NCBI GenBank assembly: GCA_050180895.1
Contig: JBFXDS010000003.1
Span: 434,001 to 498,000 of the forward strand
DNA: 64,000 nucleotides
Reading direction: 5' to 3'
DNA from: JBGPEQ01 sp050180895
Lineage (GTDB): Bacteria; Pseudomonadota; Alphaproteobacteria; Dongiales; Dongiaceae
Shown here one piece after another: positions 49,796-58,845 of the stretch. Under the pieces are notes generated by a model, which did not search any database, had not been told where the DNA came from, and worked only from the letters and a program-made list of their open reading frames with translations. The stretch's first letter is position 1, and each line of letters opens with the position of its first letter. The translations under genes and the position numbers were made by a program.

Positions 49796-52225
49796 TCAGG
49801 CCTTCAACCGCTCGTTCTTAGGATCGTAGAGCGCGCCGTCGTGCCGGATCGCCGGGATCGGCTCGCCGAAGACCTCGATGGTGAAGTCGCGATGCGCGGT
49901 CTCCTCGACTGGGATGTAGCCATAGACGATCGGCTTGCCGACGGTGTGGCCGAAATTGCCGCTCGTCGTGACTCCCAGCACCTTGCCGTCGCGCAGGATG
50001 CATTCGCCGCCGACCGCGCCGGCGAAACGCTCCAGCGTGAAGGTGCAGAGCCGTTGCCGCGGCCCCGCCGCCTTGGCCTTCGCCAGCGCCGCGCGGCCGA
50101 TGAAATCGCCCTTGGCCAGCGAGACGCGGAAGCCGAGGCCGGCCTCGAACGGCGTGTAATCCGGCGTGATGTCGCTGCTCCAGTAGAGATAGCCCTTCTC
50201 CATGCGCAGGCTGTCGATGGCGCGGTAGCCGGCATTGGCGATGCCGAAATCCTGCCCCGCCTGCCACAGGAGGTCGTAGACATGCGCCGCGTACTCCGTC
50301 GGGATGTGCAGCTCCCAGCCGAGCTCGCCGACATAGCCGATGCGTACCGCTAGCACCGGCGCGGCGCCGAGCGTGACCGGCTTGCAGCGGGCAAAGGGCA
50401 GGGCGGCGTTGCCGACATCCTCCTCGACCACCGTCTCCAGCACCCGCCGGGCCAGCGGTCCGCACAGATTGACGACGGCCCGCGACGAGGTGACGTCGCG
50501 CAAGATCGCCGTCCCGTCGCGTGGCAGATGGCTGGCGATCCAGTGGAAATCATGCGTGCCGAAGGTGCTGCCGGTGACGATGTAGTAGTGGTTCTCCTCC
50601 AGCCGCGACAGGGTCAGGTCGCACTCGATGCCGCCGCGCTCGTTGCAGAGCTGCGTGTAGATGACGCTGCCGGCAGGCTTGTCCACGTCGGCCGCGGCGA
50701 GCCGCTGCAGCGCCGCCGTCGCGCCGGGTCCGATCAGCTCGAACTTGCTGAACGAGGTCTGATCGATCAGTGCGACGCGCTCGCGCACGGCGCGGTGCTC
50801 GGCGGCCACCTGCGGAAACCAGTTCGGCATGTCGAACGACGGGATGTCGACGGCCTCGACGCCCGCCGGCGCGAACCAGCTCGGCCGCTCCCATCCGCCG
50901 CGCGACCCATGGACCGCCCCGAGGCCGGCCAGCCTGTCATGCAGCGGGCTGCGCCGGATGCCGCGCGCCGAGCCGTGCCCGGCCTGCGGATAGCCGACCG
51001 CATAGTATTTGCCGTAGAGATCGACGGCGCGCGGATAGAGGAAATGCGCCGTCGCATGGTGAAAGGAGAAGCGTCGGACATCCAGCGGCCACAGATTGAG
51101 GCTGGGCTTCCCGTCGATGATCCACTCGGCCATCATCTCGCCGGCACCGCCGCCGCCGGCGATGCCGTAGGTGAAGCCGGCGCAGACGAAGGCGTTGTCG
51201 AGTTCCGGCGCCTTGCCCATGACGAACTCGCCGTCGGCCGAGAACGGGATCGGGCCGTTGACCAGCTGCCGCACGCCGATTTTCTCGACGATCGGCGTCC
51301 GCTTGAACGCGGCTTCGGCCAGCACCTGGAAGCGATCGAAATTCCCCTCCAGCAGCTGCTGGCCGAACTCCGGCGGGATCCCCGCTTCGCCGAACGTCGG
51401 CGTGCCTTCCTCCCAGCCGCCGATGACGATGCCGCGCACCTCCGGCTTGTAATAGATGCGTAGGTCGGGGTCGCGGAAGGTCGGCATGTTCTTCGGCAAG
51501 TCGGGGATCGGGTCGGTGATGAGATATTGATGCTCGACCGCGATGGCGGGCACGCGCATGCCCATCAGCAGCCCGATCTCGCGGCTCCACATGCCCGCGG
51601 CGTTGACCACGGTGTCGCATGCGATGGCGCCTTCGTCGGTCAGCACGCGGGTCACGCGCCGGCCGGTCCGCTCGAACCCCGTCACGCGGAGGCCCTGGCG
51701 GAGGCGCGCCCCGTTCATGCGGGCGCCCTTGGCCAGCGCCTGCGTGACACTCGCGGGATCGACATAGCCGTCGCCCGGCAGGTAGGCGGCGGCCAGCACG
51801 CCGTCGATGTCGAGGATGGGGCAGAGACCGCGCGCCTCCTCGGCGGAGATGATCTGCATCTCCAGGCCAAAGCTCTTGGCCGTCGTCGCCGCGCGCTTGA
51901 TCTCCAGCAGCCGGTCCGGCGAGCTCGCCAGCCGCAGGCTGCCCACCTTCCGCCAGTCCGTCGCCTGGCCGGTCTCGGCCTCCAGCCGGTCATAGAGGGC
52001 GACGCTCCGCTGCAGCATCCGCGTCAGGTTGCGCGACGACCTGAGCTGGCCGACGAGCCCGGCGGCATGCCATGTCGCACCGTGCGTCAGTCCGCTCTTC
52101 TCCAGCAGCAGCACGTCCTTCTTGCCCGAGCGCGCCAGGTGGTAGGCGATGGAGCAGCCAATGATACCGCCGCCGATGATGACGATCTCGGCGTGGTCGA
52201 ACGAAGGTTTGCCGGTCGTCGCCAT
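49796..52225 (-). CDS. FAD-dependent dimethylglycine/sarcosine dehydrogenase-like protein with GcvT domain (copy A)
   Basis: 809 residues. The FAD-binding DAO domain opens with IVIIGGGIIGCSIAYHLA (14-31); GATWHAAGL at 49-57 holds His53, the residue that binds FAD covalently in dimethylglycine dehydrogenase. The C-terminal half (about 440-805) is a GcvT-type folate domain with FSKFELIGPGA, GYVGELGWELHIP and EKGYLYWSSDITPDYTPFEAGLGF (about 688-711). It should demethylate a methylated glycine and pass the carbon to tetrahydrofolate as methylene-THF. It pairs with the adjacent copy B and lies downstream of the betaine-type importer. Substrate (dimethylglycine, sarcosine or another N-methyl amine) is not fixed. 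Confidence 0.9.
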   Translation of the reverse strand: MATTGKPSFDHAEIVIIGGGIIGCSIAYHLARSGKKDVLLLEKSGLTHGATWHAAGLVGQLRSSRNLTRMLQRSVALYDRLEAETGQATDWRKVGSLRLASSPDRLLEIKRAATTAKSFGLEMQIISAEEARGLCPILDIDGVLAAAYLPGDGYVDPASVTQALAKGARMNGARLRQGLRVTGFERTGRRVTRVLTDEGAIACDTVVNAAGMWSREIGLLMGMRVPAIAVEHQYLITDPIPDLPKNMPTFRDPDLRIYYKPEVRGIVIGGWEEGTPTFGEAGIPPEFGQQLLEGNFDRFQVLAEAAFKRTPIVEKIGVRQLVNGPIPFSADGEFVMGKAPELDNAFVCAGFTYGIAGGGGAGEMMAEWIIDGKPSLNLWPLDVRRFSFHHATAHFLYPRAVDLYGKYYAVGYPQAGHGSARGIRRSPLHDRLAGLGAVHGSRGGWERPSWFAPAGVEAVDIPSFDMPNWFPQVAAEHRAVRERVALIDQTSFSKFELIGPGATAALQRLAAADVDKPAGSVIYTQLCNERGGIECDLTLSRLEENHYYIVTGSTFGTHDFHWIASHLPRDGTAILRDVTSSRAVVNLCGPLARRVLETVVEEDVGNAALPFARCKPVTLGAAPVLAVRIGYVGELGWELHIPTEYAAHVYDLLWQAGQDFGIANAGYRAIDSLRMEKGYLYWSSDITPDYTPFEAGLGFRVSLAKGDFIGRAALAKAKAAGPRQRLCTFTLERFAGAVGGECILRDGKVLGVTTSGNFGHTVGKPIVYGYIPVEETAHRDFTIEVFGEPIPAIRHDGALYDPKNERLKA

Positions 52226-52249
52226 TTCAGCGGACGCACGTCATCGGGC

Positions 52250-52335
52250 TTGTAGGGGCGAGCGGCGCTCGCCCATGCCTGCTGCAAGGTTCCGTCGGCT
52301 GTCGGAAGCAGGGCGAGCGCCGCTCGCCCCTACAA
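52250..52335. repeat. 25-bp perfect inverted repeat with nested palindromes
   Basis: Arms at 52250-52274 and 52311-52335 are exact reverse complements with a 36-nt spacer. Each arm also contains its own near-palindrome (GGGCGAGC and GCTCGCCC), so either a long hairpin or two short ones can form. It fills most of the 140-bp gap between the two dehydrogenase copies. The TAGGGGCGA-type sequence is unlike the repeat at 49697, so it is a different family. Confidence 0.83.
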
Positions 52336-52365
52336 CGGAAACGCCCCGAAACACGAAGTCGCCGC

Positions 52366-54810
52366 TCAGCACTTGATCCGCTCCATCTTCGGATCGTAGA
52401 GCGGCGTCAGGTGGATCGCCGCCGGTACCCGCTCGGTCGCCACCTCCAGCTCGTAGCGGCCGGCGGTCAGCCAGTCGGTCGCCACACCCTCGGCGTTGCG
52501 CACATAGCCGTAGCCGATGTTCTTGGCCACGGTATAGCCGTAACCGCCGCTGGTCAGCCAACCGACCTGTTGTCCATCGCGGAAGATGGTCTCGCGGCCG
52601 AGCAGCACGATGTCGGGGTCGTCGACGGTGAAGCCCGCCAGCCGTTTCCGCAGCGGCTTTGCCGCTTGCGCCGCGAGCGCCTCGCGCCCGAGAAAGGGCG
52701 TGTTCTGCCGGAGCTTCACCGCCCAGCCCAGGCCGGCCTCCAGCGGCGTATGATCGGGGCCGATGTCGGAGCCCCAGGCGCGATAGCCCTTCTCCAGCCG
52801 CAACGACTCGATGGCGCGGTAGCCGGCGTTGGCGATGCCGTGCGCCCGCCCTGCCGTCATGATCGCCTCGTACACGGCGGCGGCTGCTTCGACGGGGATA
52901 TGCAGTTCCCAGCCGAGTTCGCCGACATAGGTGACGCGCAGCGCCCGCACGGGCGCGCCCGCGATCATCGTCTCGCGCCAAGTGCCGAACGGAAAGGCGG
53001 CCGGCGTGACATCGGCGTCGGCCACCGCCGCCAGCACGTCGCGGGCACGCGGCCCCATCAGCGACAGCACGGCATAGGCCGAGCTCACGTCGAGCAGGCG
53101 CGCGTCCAGCCCGTCGCGGATGTTGGCGCGGATCCAGGCGAGGTCGTGCGTGGCGAAGCCGGTGCCGGTGACGACGTAGTAGCTGTCGGCGGCGAGCCGC
53201 GACACCGTCAGGTCGCACTCGATGCCGCCGCGCTGGTTCAGCATCTGCGTGTAGACCAAGCTGCCGGGCGGCCTGGCCACATCGTTGCTGCAGATCCAGG
53301 ACAGCGCCGCCTCGGCGCCACGGCCGACCACCAGGAACTTGGCGAAGGAGGTCTGGTCGAACAGCCCGACGCGCTCGCGCACCGCGCGATGCTCCTCGCC
53401 GACCGCGTCGAACCAGTTCTGCCGTCCGTAGGAGTAGATGTCGCGCGGCTCGACCCCCGCCGGCGCGAACCAGTTCGGCCGCTCCCAGCCGAGCTTGGAG
53501 CCGAAGCAGGCGCCCTGCGCCTTGAGCCGGTCATAGAGCGGCGAGACGCGCACGGGGCGCCCGCTCTCATGCTCCTCGTGCGGCCAAGCCATGGCGTAGT
53601 GCTTGGCATAGGCTTCGAGCGTGCGCGTCAGCACCCAGCGGCGGTCGCGATGGATGCTGCCGAAACGGCGGATGTCGACCGGCCACAGGTCCATGGGCGG
53701 CTCGCCGCCGGCGACCCACTCCGCCAGCGCGCGGCCGGCGCCGCCGGCGCTGGCGATGCCGAAGGCGTTGAAGCCGGCGCCGACATAGAAGCCGGCCAGT
53801 TCCGGCGCCTCGCCGAGGATGAAGTTGCCGTCCGGCGTGAAGGATTCCGGCCCGTTGATCAGTTGCTTGATGCCGGCCGTCTGCAGCGCCGGGATGCGGC
53901 CGAGCAGCCGCTCCATCATCGGCTCGAAATGGTCCCAGTCGGAATCCAGCAGCGTGAAATGGAAGCCTTCGGGAATGCCGTCGAGCGCCCAGGGGATCGG
54001 GTTCGGCTCGTAGCCCCCCACCACCAGCCCGCCGACTTCCTCCTTGCCGTAGAGCAGGCGGTCAGGATCGCGCAGCGTCGGCATGTTGCGCGGCACGACG
54101 TCGATCGACTCGGTGACGAGATACTGATGCTGCACCGACTGCAGCGGCACCGACACGCCCGCGAGTTGCCCGACCTCGCGCGCCCACTGGCCGGCACAGT
54201 TCACGGTCACCTCCGCCGTGATGTCGCCGAGCGCGGTCGAAACGCCGACCGCGCGGCCGTTGGCGATCTTGATCCCGGTGACGCGGCAATCCTCGACGAT
54301 GCGCACGCCGCCGGCGCGGGCGCCCTTGGCCAGCGCCTGGGCGATGTCGGCGGGATTGGCCTGGCCATCGGTCGGCAGGAACGCGGCGCCGACGACGTCG
54401 CCGATCTCCATCGCCGGCCACAGCTTCTTCGCCTCGGCCGGCGTCAGGATGTGCATGTCGAGGCCGAAGCTGTGGGCGGTCGTCGCCTGCCGCTTGATCT
54501 CCGTCAACCGCTCGGCGTTGCCGGCGAGGCGCAGCCCGCCGTTCATCTTCCAGCCGGTGGCCTGCCCGGTCTCCGCTTCCAGCTTGGCATAGAGCTCGAC
54601 GCTGTATTTCAGCAGCTGCGTGATGTTGGCGGAAGTGCGCAGCTGGCCGACCAGCCCGGCCGCGTGCCAGGTGGAGCCGCCCGTGAGCTTGTGCCGCTCC
54701 AGCAGCACGACGTCGCGCCAGCCGAGCTTCGCCAGATGATAGGCGGTGCTGCAGCCGATGATGCCGCCGCCGATGATGACGGCGCGGGCCGCGGACGGGA
54801 TCGCTGTCAT
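52366..54810 (-). CDS. FAD-dependent dimethylglycine/sarcosine dehydrogenase-like protein with GcvT domain (copy B)
   Basis: 814 residues with the same architecture as copy A: FAD motif VIIGGGIIGCSTAYHLA (11-27), GSTWHAAGL with His49 as the covalent FAD site, a DAO domain to about residue 390 and a GcvT/folate domain from about 440 (FAKFLVVGRGA, TYVGELGWELHIP, EKGYRAWGSDIGPDHTPLEAGLGW at about 690-713). The copies diverge in the middle region, for example GFNAFGIASAGGAG here versus GFTYGIAGGGGAGE in A, so they may use different methylamines. It starts 7 nt after the second kinase-like gene's stop. Confidence 0.9.
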   Translation of the reverse strand: MTAIPSAARAVIIGGGIIGCSTAYHLAKLGWRDVVLLERHKLTGGSTWHAAGLVGQLRTSANITQLLKYSVELYAKLEAETGQATGWKMNGGLRLAGNAERLTEIKRQATTAHSFGLDMHILTPAEAKKLWPAMEIGDVVGAAFLPTDGQANPADIAQALAKGARAGGVRIVEDCRVTGIKIANGRAVGVSTALGDITAEVTVNCAGQWAREVGQLAGVSVPLQSVQHQYLVTESIDVVPRNMPTLRDPDRLLYGKEEVGGLVVGGYEPNPIPWALDGIPEGFHFTLLDSDWDHFEPMMERLLGRIPALQTAGIKQLINGPESFTPDGNFILGEAPELAGFYVGAGFNAFGIASAGGAGRALAEWVAGGEPPMDLWPVDIRRFGSIHRDRRWVLTRTLEAYAKHYAMAWPHEEHESGRPVRVSPLYDRLKAQGACFGSKLGWERPNWFAPAGVEPRDIYSYGRQNWFDAVGEEHRAVRERVGLFDQTSFAKFLVVGRGAEAALSWICSNDVARPPGSLVYTQMLNQRGGIECDLTVSRLAADSYYVVTGTGFATHDLAWIRANIRDGLDARLLDVSSAYAVLSLMGPRARDVLAAVADADVTPAAFPFGTWRETMIAGAPVRALRVTYVGELGWELHIPVEAAAAVYEAIMTAGRAHGIANAGYRAIESLRLEKGYRAWGSDIGPDHTPLEAGLGWAVKLRQNTPFLGREALAAQAAKPLRKRLAGFTVDDPDIVLLGRETIFRDGQQVGWLTSGGYGYTVAKNIGYGYVRNAEGVATDWLTAGRYELEVATERVPAAIHLTPLYDPKMERIKC

Positions 54811-54817
54811 GAACGTC

Positions 54818-55708
54818 TCAGATGTGTCTCAGGCTCGCATGCGCCCGTTCGAAGCGGGAGAGGTAATCGTCGGTATAGGCAACATAGTCGAAATCGAGCG
54901 TGGAATGATGCTCCGCCACCATGCTCCACATCGCCTCGCGCAGCAACGAGGCGCATTTCATCGCCTGATAGCGCCGCCACAGCTCGGCGGTGAGCGGCTG
55001 GTCGAAATAGGCTTCGAGCAGCCACCGCTCGTCCGCCTCGGCCACGGCGTTGTTGGAGCAGAGGTTGCCGAGATCGAACAGCGGGCTGTTGAAACCGGCA
55101 TAGTCCCAGTCGATGAGCCACAGCCGCCGTCCGTCGTCCATGAAATTGCCGGCCAGCAGGTCGTTGTGCCCGAACACCACCTCGACCGGCCCGACCATGG
55201 CCTCCAGCTCGGCGCCGATGCCGAGCAGGCGCGGCAGAGCCGGCACCATGCGGCTCCCGCAATCCGTCAGCGTCCGGCCGTAGTCGCGGAAGATCTGGAA
55301 CACCCAGAAGATCAGCGCCGGCCCGCGGAAATGCCGGGGAATCTCGCGGTGGCAGCGCCGCAGCAGCGGCATGATGCGGCGCAGGGCTTCGGGCGACCGC
55401 ACATCCTCCGGCCCATAGGTCCGGCCGTCGATATGGTCGAACACGATGGCGCCTGGCTCGTGATGGATGACGGCCGGCGACAGCCCGGCGGCGGCAGCGG
55501 CCCGGCTGGCGGCCAGCTCGTGGAAGCGCAGGATGCCGTGGACCGGGATGTCGTCGCCGATGCGCACGAAGAAGCGGCGGCCGCGGTCCTCGACGACGAA
55601 ATTGGCGTTGGTGATGCCGCCCGTCAACGGCTCCGGCGCCACCGGCCCGGACCAGCAGGACAGCGCGGCCGCCCGCGCGCGCGCGTCTCCGCCGCCCATC
55701 CCGTTCAC
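54818..55708 (-). CDS. Choline/ethanolamine-kinase-like phosphotransferase (copy B)
   Basis: 296 residues from a GTG that overlaps the permease stop (GTGA); an ATG three codons on (55699) is possible. It has GGITNANFVV near residue 27, catalytic loop FGHNDLLAGNF and LIDWDYAGFNSPLFDLGNL, the choline-kinase pattern. It is translated together with the betaine-type transporter, which ties its substrate to the imported compound. It is a distant paralogue of copy A. Confidence 0.85.
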   Translation of the reverse strand: MNGMGGGDARARAAALSCWSGPVAPEPLTGGITNANFVVEDRGRRFFVRIGDDIPVHGILRFHELAASRAAAAAGLSPAVIHHEPGAIVFDHIDGRTYGPEDVRSPEALRRIMPLLRRCHREIPRHFRGPALIFWVFQIFRDYGRTLTDCGSRMVPALPRLLGIGAELEAMVGPVEVVFGHNDLLAGNFMDDGRRLWLIDWDYAGFNSPLFDLGNLCSNNAVAEADERWLLEAYFDQPLTAELWRRYQAMKCASLLREAMWSMVAEHHSTLDFDYVAYTDDYLSRFERAHASLRHI

Positions 55709-57684
55709 GCCAGCCCGTAGCGTTCCCTGACCCGGCGGCTCCAGGCGCTGATCAGCCGGTCGGCGATGATGCCGATGCAGGCGACGGTGAGGCCGCCGAT
55801 GAGGCCGCGTCCGGCATCCGCCTTGGACAGTGCCCGGAACACCTCCTGCCCGAGATCGGCGGTGCCGACCATGGCGGCGATGATGTCCATCGAGAGCGCC
55901 AGGAACACCACCTGGTTGATGCCGAGCATGATCTCGGGCAGCGCCAGCGGAATCTGCACCCGCCACAGCAGTTGCCGCCGCGTGCAGCCGGAGACCTTGC
56001 CGGCCTCGATCATGCCCGGCGGCACCTGCCGGATGCCGTGGTTGGTGTAGCGGATCGCCGGCGCCACCGCGTAGAGGATGATGCCGAGCATGGCCGCCAC
56101 GTCGCCGACGCGCAGCAGCATCACCGCCGGGATCAGGTAGCAGAACGCCGGGATCGTCTGCAGCGTGTCGACGACGACCGCGAGGATGCGGTTGGCGACC
56201 TCGTTGCGGGCGGCCAGCACCCCCAGCGGGATGCCGATCGCGCAGGCGATGACGCTGGAAACGCTGACCAGATACACGGTGGCCATGGTGATGTCCCACA
56301 GGCCCGAGACCGCGCAGAACATCGTCAGCCCGACGACCAGCAGCGCCAGCCTCCAGCGCCCGAGCTGCAGCCCGGCGAGGCCGAGCAGCGCGACCACGCC
56401 CAGCCACGGCAGCGCCAGCAGGAAATCCTTGAACGGCCTGAGGAGGTTCTGCACCAGCCAGGCCCGCCCCGCGTCGATGCTGTCGAAGAAGTTGACGTTG
56501 ATCCAGCGGATGATGTCTTCCCAGAAGGGGCCGGTCGTCAGGGTCGCCGAACGCGGCAGCACGCGCAGTTCGGGCACCGCCAGGCTCAGCAGCGTCGTGA
56601 CGACGAGGATGCAGCCCGCCAGCAGCATGTAGGGGTGCCGCTGCCAGAACGGCAGGCCCGGTACCAGCATGGAGGGCGGCCGCGCCGCCGCCGCTTGGCT
56701 GATCCGGTCGAACACGATGGCCAGCACGACGATCGCCAGCCCCGCCTCCAGCGCCGGCCCGATCTTCAGCGCCCGCAGCGCCAGCAGCACGTCCTGGCCC
56801 AGGCCGCCGGCGCCGATCATCGAGGCGATGATCACCATGTTGAGCGTCATGTTGATCACCTGGTTGACCCCGACCATCAGCAGCGGCCGCGCCGAGGGCA
56901 CGAGGATGCGCCACAGATGCTGGCGGCGGGTGCAGCCCGCCATGTTGCCGAAATCCTGGATCTCCGCCGGCACCTGCGTCAGCGCCAATGTCGTCGCCCG
57001 CACCATCGGCGGCACGGCGAAGGCCATGGTCGCGAGCATGGCCGAGACCGGGTTGTTGCCGAACAGCAGCAGCATCGGCACGAGATAGGCGTATTGCGGC
57101 GTCGCCTGGGCGATGTCGAGCAGCGGCACGATGACCGTGCGGTTGAAGCCCGGCCGTCGGTAGCCGAGGATGCCCAGCAGCAGCCCGACGGTCACGCCGA
57201 GCGGCACGCTGATGACCACGAGGGCCATCGTGCGCATGGCCCCGGTCCACTGGCCGAATAGGGCGAGGTAGAGGAAGCCCAACCCGCCGACCGCCGCCAG
57301 CCGCCAGCCGCCATAGCTGTAGCCGATGACGGCGACCGTCGCGACCACGCCGACCCATGACAGCGGCGGCACCGTCGCCGCCGCCTCGCCGGTGCCCAGC
57401 GAGACGCCGCGCTCGAACAGCGCGTAGGCGATCTGCAGGGGGATGTTGAGGACGTCGGCCAGCGCGCGCGTCACCGCGAAGAGGTTGGCGATGACGATCT
57501 CGCGCATGATGTAGTTGGTCCAGGCCGACAGCGGCAGTTGCCAGCCCTTCGGATAGATGTCCGTCCAGGGCAGCGCCTCGCGCAGGAGATACAGCGCCAG
57601 CGTGCCGGCCAAGGCGGCGAGCCACAGCCAGCGCCACACCGACCAGGGACGGCGAGGTTCGGCTGCAGCGATGGCGATGGTCAC
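55705..57684 (-). CDS. proW: Betaine-type ABC permease with two fused permease domains (ProW-like)
   Basis: 659 residues, about twice the usual ProW length. Two complete permease domains occur in tandem, about 150-360 and 445-650, each with an EAA loop: MAGCTRRQHLWRILVPSARP in the first and VSGCTRRQLLWRVQIPLALP in the second. Both are followed by a VNQV or INQVV stretch and an IGAGGLGQDV or VGTADLGQEV end, so the gene arose by internal duplication or fusion of paralogues. It forms the channel for the OpuAC-type binding protein and the ProV ATPase. It starts with GTG, overlapping the proV stop by 4 nt. Confidence 0.92.
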   Translation of the reverse strand: MTIAIAAAEPRRPWSVWRWLWLAALAGTLALYLLREALPWTDIYPKGWQLPLSAWTNYIMREIVIANLFAVTRALADVLNIPLQIAYALFERGVSLGTGEAAATVPPLSWVGVVATVAVIGYSYGGWRLAAVGGLGFLYLALFGQWTGAMRTMALVVISVPLGVTVGLLLGILGYRRPGFNRTVIVPLLDIAQATPQYAYLVPMLLLFGNNPVSAMLATMAFAVPPMVRATTLALTQVPAEIQDFGNMAGCTRRQHLWRILVPSARPLLMVGVNQVINMTLNMVIIASMIGAGGLGQDVLLALRALKIGPALEAGLAIVVLAIVFDRISQAAAARPPSMLVPGLPFWQRHPYMLLAGCILVVTTLLSLAVPELRVLPRSATLTTGPFWEDIIRWINVNFFDSIDAGRAWLVQNLLRPFKDFLLALPWLGVVALLGLAGLQLGRWRLALLVVGLTMFCAVSGLWDITMATVYLVSVSSVIACAIGIPLGVLAARNEVANRILAVVVDTLQTIPAFCYLIPAVMLLRVGDVAAMLGIILYAVAPAIRYTNHGIRQVPPGMIEAGKVSGCTRRQLLWRVQIPLALPEIMLGINQVVFLALSMDIIAAMVGTADLGQEVFRALSKADAGRGLIGGLTVACIGIIADRLISAWSRRVRERYGLA

Positions 57685-58757
57685 GAAGCCGCCTCGATGC
57701 CCGCCAGCAGATTGACGACGCTGCCGCGGTGGATTTGGCCGATGATGCGGTCCTCCCCGTCGATGACGGCAAACGGCCGGTCGGCGGCCACGATCTGGGC
57801 GGCGAACGTCGCGACGCGCGCGACGGCCGCCACCCGGCCCGCATAGTCCGTCGTCGGCACGGCGGGTGTCATGAGCGCGCGGGCGGAGATGACCTTGGTG
57901 CGCTGCACGTCGCGGGTGAACTCGCGGACATAGTCGGTGGCCGGCTGCGTCACCAGCTCTTCCGGCGTGCCGATCTGGATGATCTCCCCGTCCTGCATGA
58001 TGGCGATGCGGTCGGCGAGCCTGATGGCCTCGTCGAAGTCGTGGGTGATGAAGACGATGGTCTTCTGCAGCATGCTCTGCAGCCGCAGGAACTCGTCCTG
58101 CATCTCGCGCCGGATCAGCGGATCGAGGGCGGAGAACGGCTCGTCGAGGAACCAGACGTCCGGCTCGACGGCGAGGCTGCGGGCGATGCCCACGCGCTGC
58201 TGCTGGCCGCCGGACAGTTGGCGTGGGAAATACAGCTCGCGGCCCTTGAGGCCGACGAGTTCGATGACCTCGCGTGCCCGCCGCTCGCGAGCCGCCCGGT
58301 CGACGCCCTGGATCTCAAGTGGGAAGGCGACATTGCCGAGGACGGTCAGGTGCGGCAGGAGGGCGAAGTGCTGGAACACCATGCCCATCTTGTGCCGGCG
58401 GATCTCGATCAGCTCGCGCTCGGTCGCCTGCAGCAGGTCGCGGCCTTCGAAGATCACCGCGCCGGCCGTGGGCTCGATCAGCCGCGACAGGCAGCGCACG
58501 AGCGTCGATTTGCCCGAGCCCGACAGCCCCATGATGACGAAGATTTCGCCGCGATGGACGTCCAACGTCGCAGCGCGGACCGCCCCGATCAGCCCGGCGG
58601 CCACGAGTTCCTCGCCCGTCGGCGGAGTCGGGTGCGCGCGCAGCACCTCCTTGGCGTTCCGACCGAACAGCTTCCAGACATCGCGACAGGCAAGCTGAAC
58701 GGGACGAGTGCCGGTCAGTGCTTCCGGAACTGCCCGTGTCGTCCCCGTTCGGGTCAT
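57681..58757 (-). CDS. proV: Betaine/proline-type ABC transporter ATP-binding protein (ProV/OpuAA)
   Basis: 358 residues from the ATG at 58757 (a GTG at 58766 is an alternative). It has the ProV N-terminal DVWKLFGRNAKEVL, Walker A GLSGSGKSTL near residue 75, Q-loop FQHFALLPHL, signature LSGGQQQRVGIARSL, Walker B VWFLDEPFSALDPL, and a C-terminal CBS-like region (about 290-355) that in ProV/OpuAA senses ionic strength. That region is short, so osmotic regulation is uncertain and a catabolic importer is possible. Confidence 0.92.
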   Translation of the reverse strand: MTRTGTTRAVPEALTGTRPVQLACRDVWKLFGRNAKEVLRAHPTPPTGEELVAAGLIGAVRAATLDVHRGEIFVIMGLSGSGKSTLVRCLSRLIEPTAGAVIFEGRDLLQATERELIEIRRHKMGMVFQHFALLPHLTVLGNVAFPLEIQGVDRAARERRAREVIELVGLKGRELYFPRQLSGGQQQRVGIARSLAVEPDVWFLDEPFSALDPLIRREMQDEFLRLQSMLQKTIVFITHDFDEAIRLADRIAIMQDGEIIQIGTPEELVTQPATDYVREFTRDVQRTKVISARALMTPAVPTTDYAGRVAAVARVATFAAQIVAADRPFAVIDGEDRIIGQIHRGSVVNLLAGIEAAS

Positions 58758-58781
58758 GAGATTCACGGTTCTACCATAACA

Positions 58782-58811
58782 AGTGAGCGGGCCCGGGTCC
58801 GCCCGCTCACT
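58782..58811 (-). promoter_or_regulatory. Perfect 11-bp hairpin between proX and proV
   Basis: Arms AGTGAGCGGGC (58782-58792) and GCCCGCTCACT (58801-58811) with an 8-nt GC-rich loop, in the transcript 34 nt after the proX stop and 24 nt before proV. No U-run follows. Its position is the same as the hairpin after potD, which suggests a shared way of making more binding protein than membrane subunits. Confidence 0.75.
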
Positions 58812-58845
58812 CCATACGCACAACAGTTTCCGCGCAGTGGGAGAC

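Noticed and set aside
52411..54993. 860-codon open frame on the plus strand
   Set aside because: It lies antisense to the dehydrogenase copy B gene, has low-complexity Arg/Gly/Asp-rich sequence and no family motif. It is a by-product of GC-rich codon use.
55709..57844. Possible 1008-residue protein formed by extending kinase copy B upstream
   Set aside because: The extra 700 codons are a shifted frame of the permease gene; the kinase starts at the GTG overlapping the permease stop.
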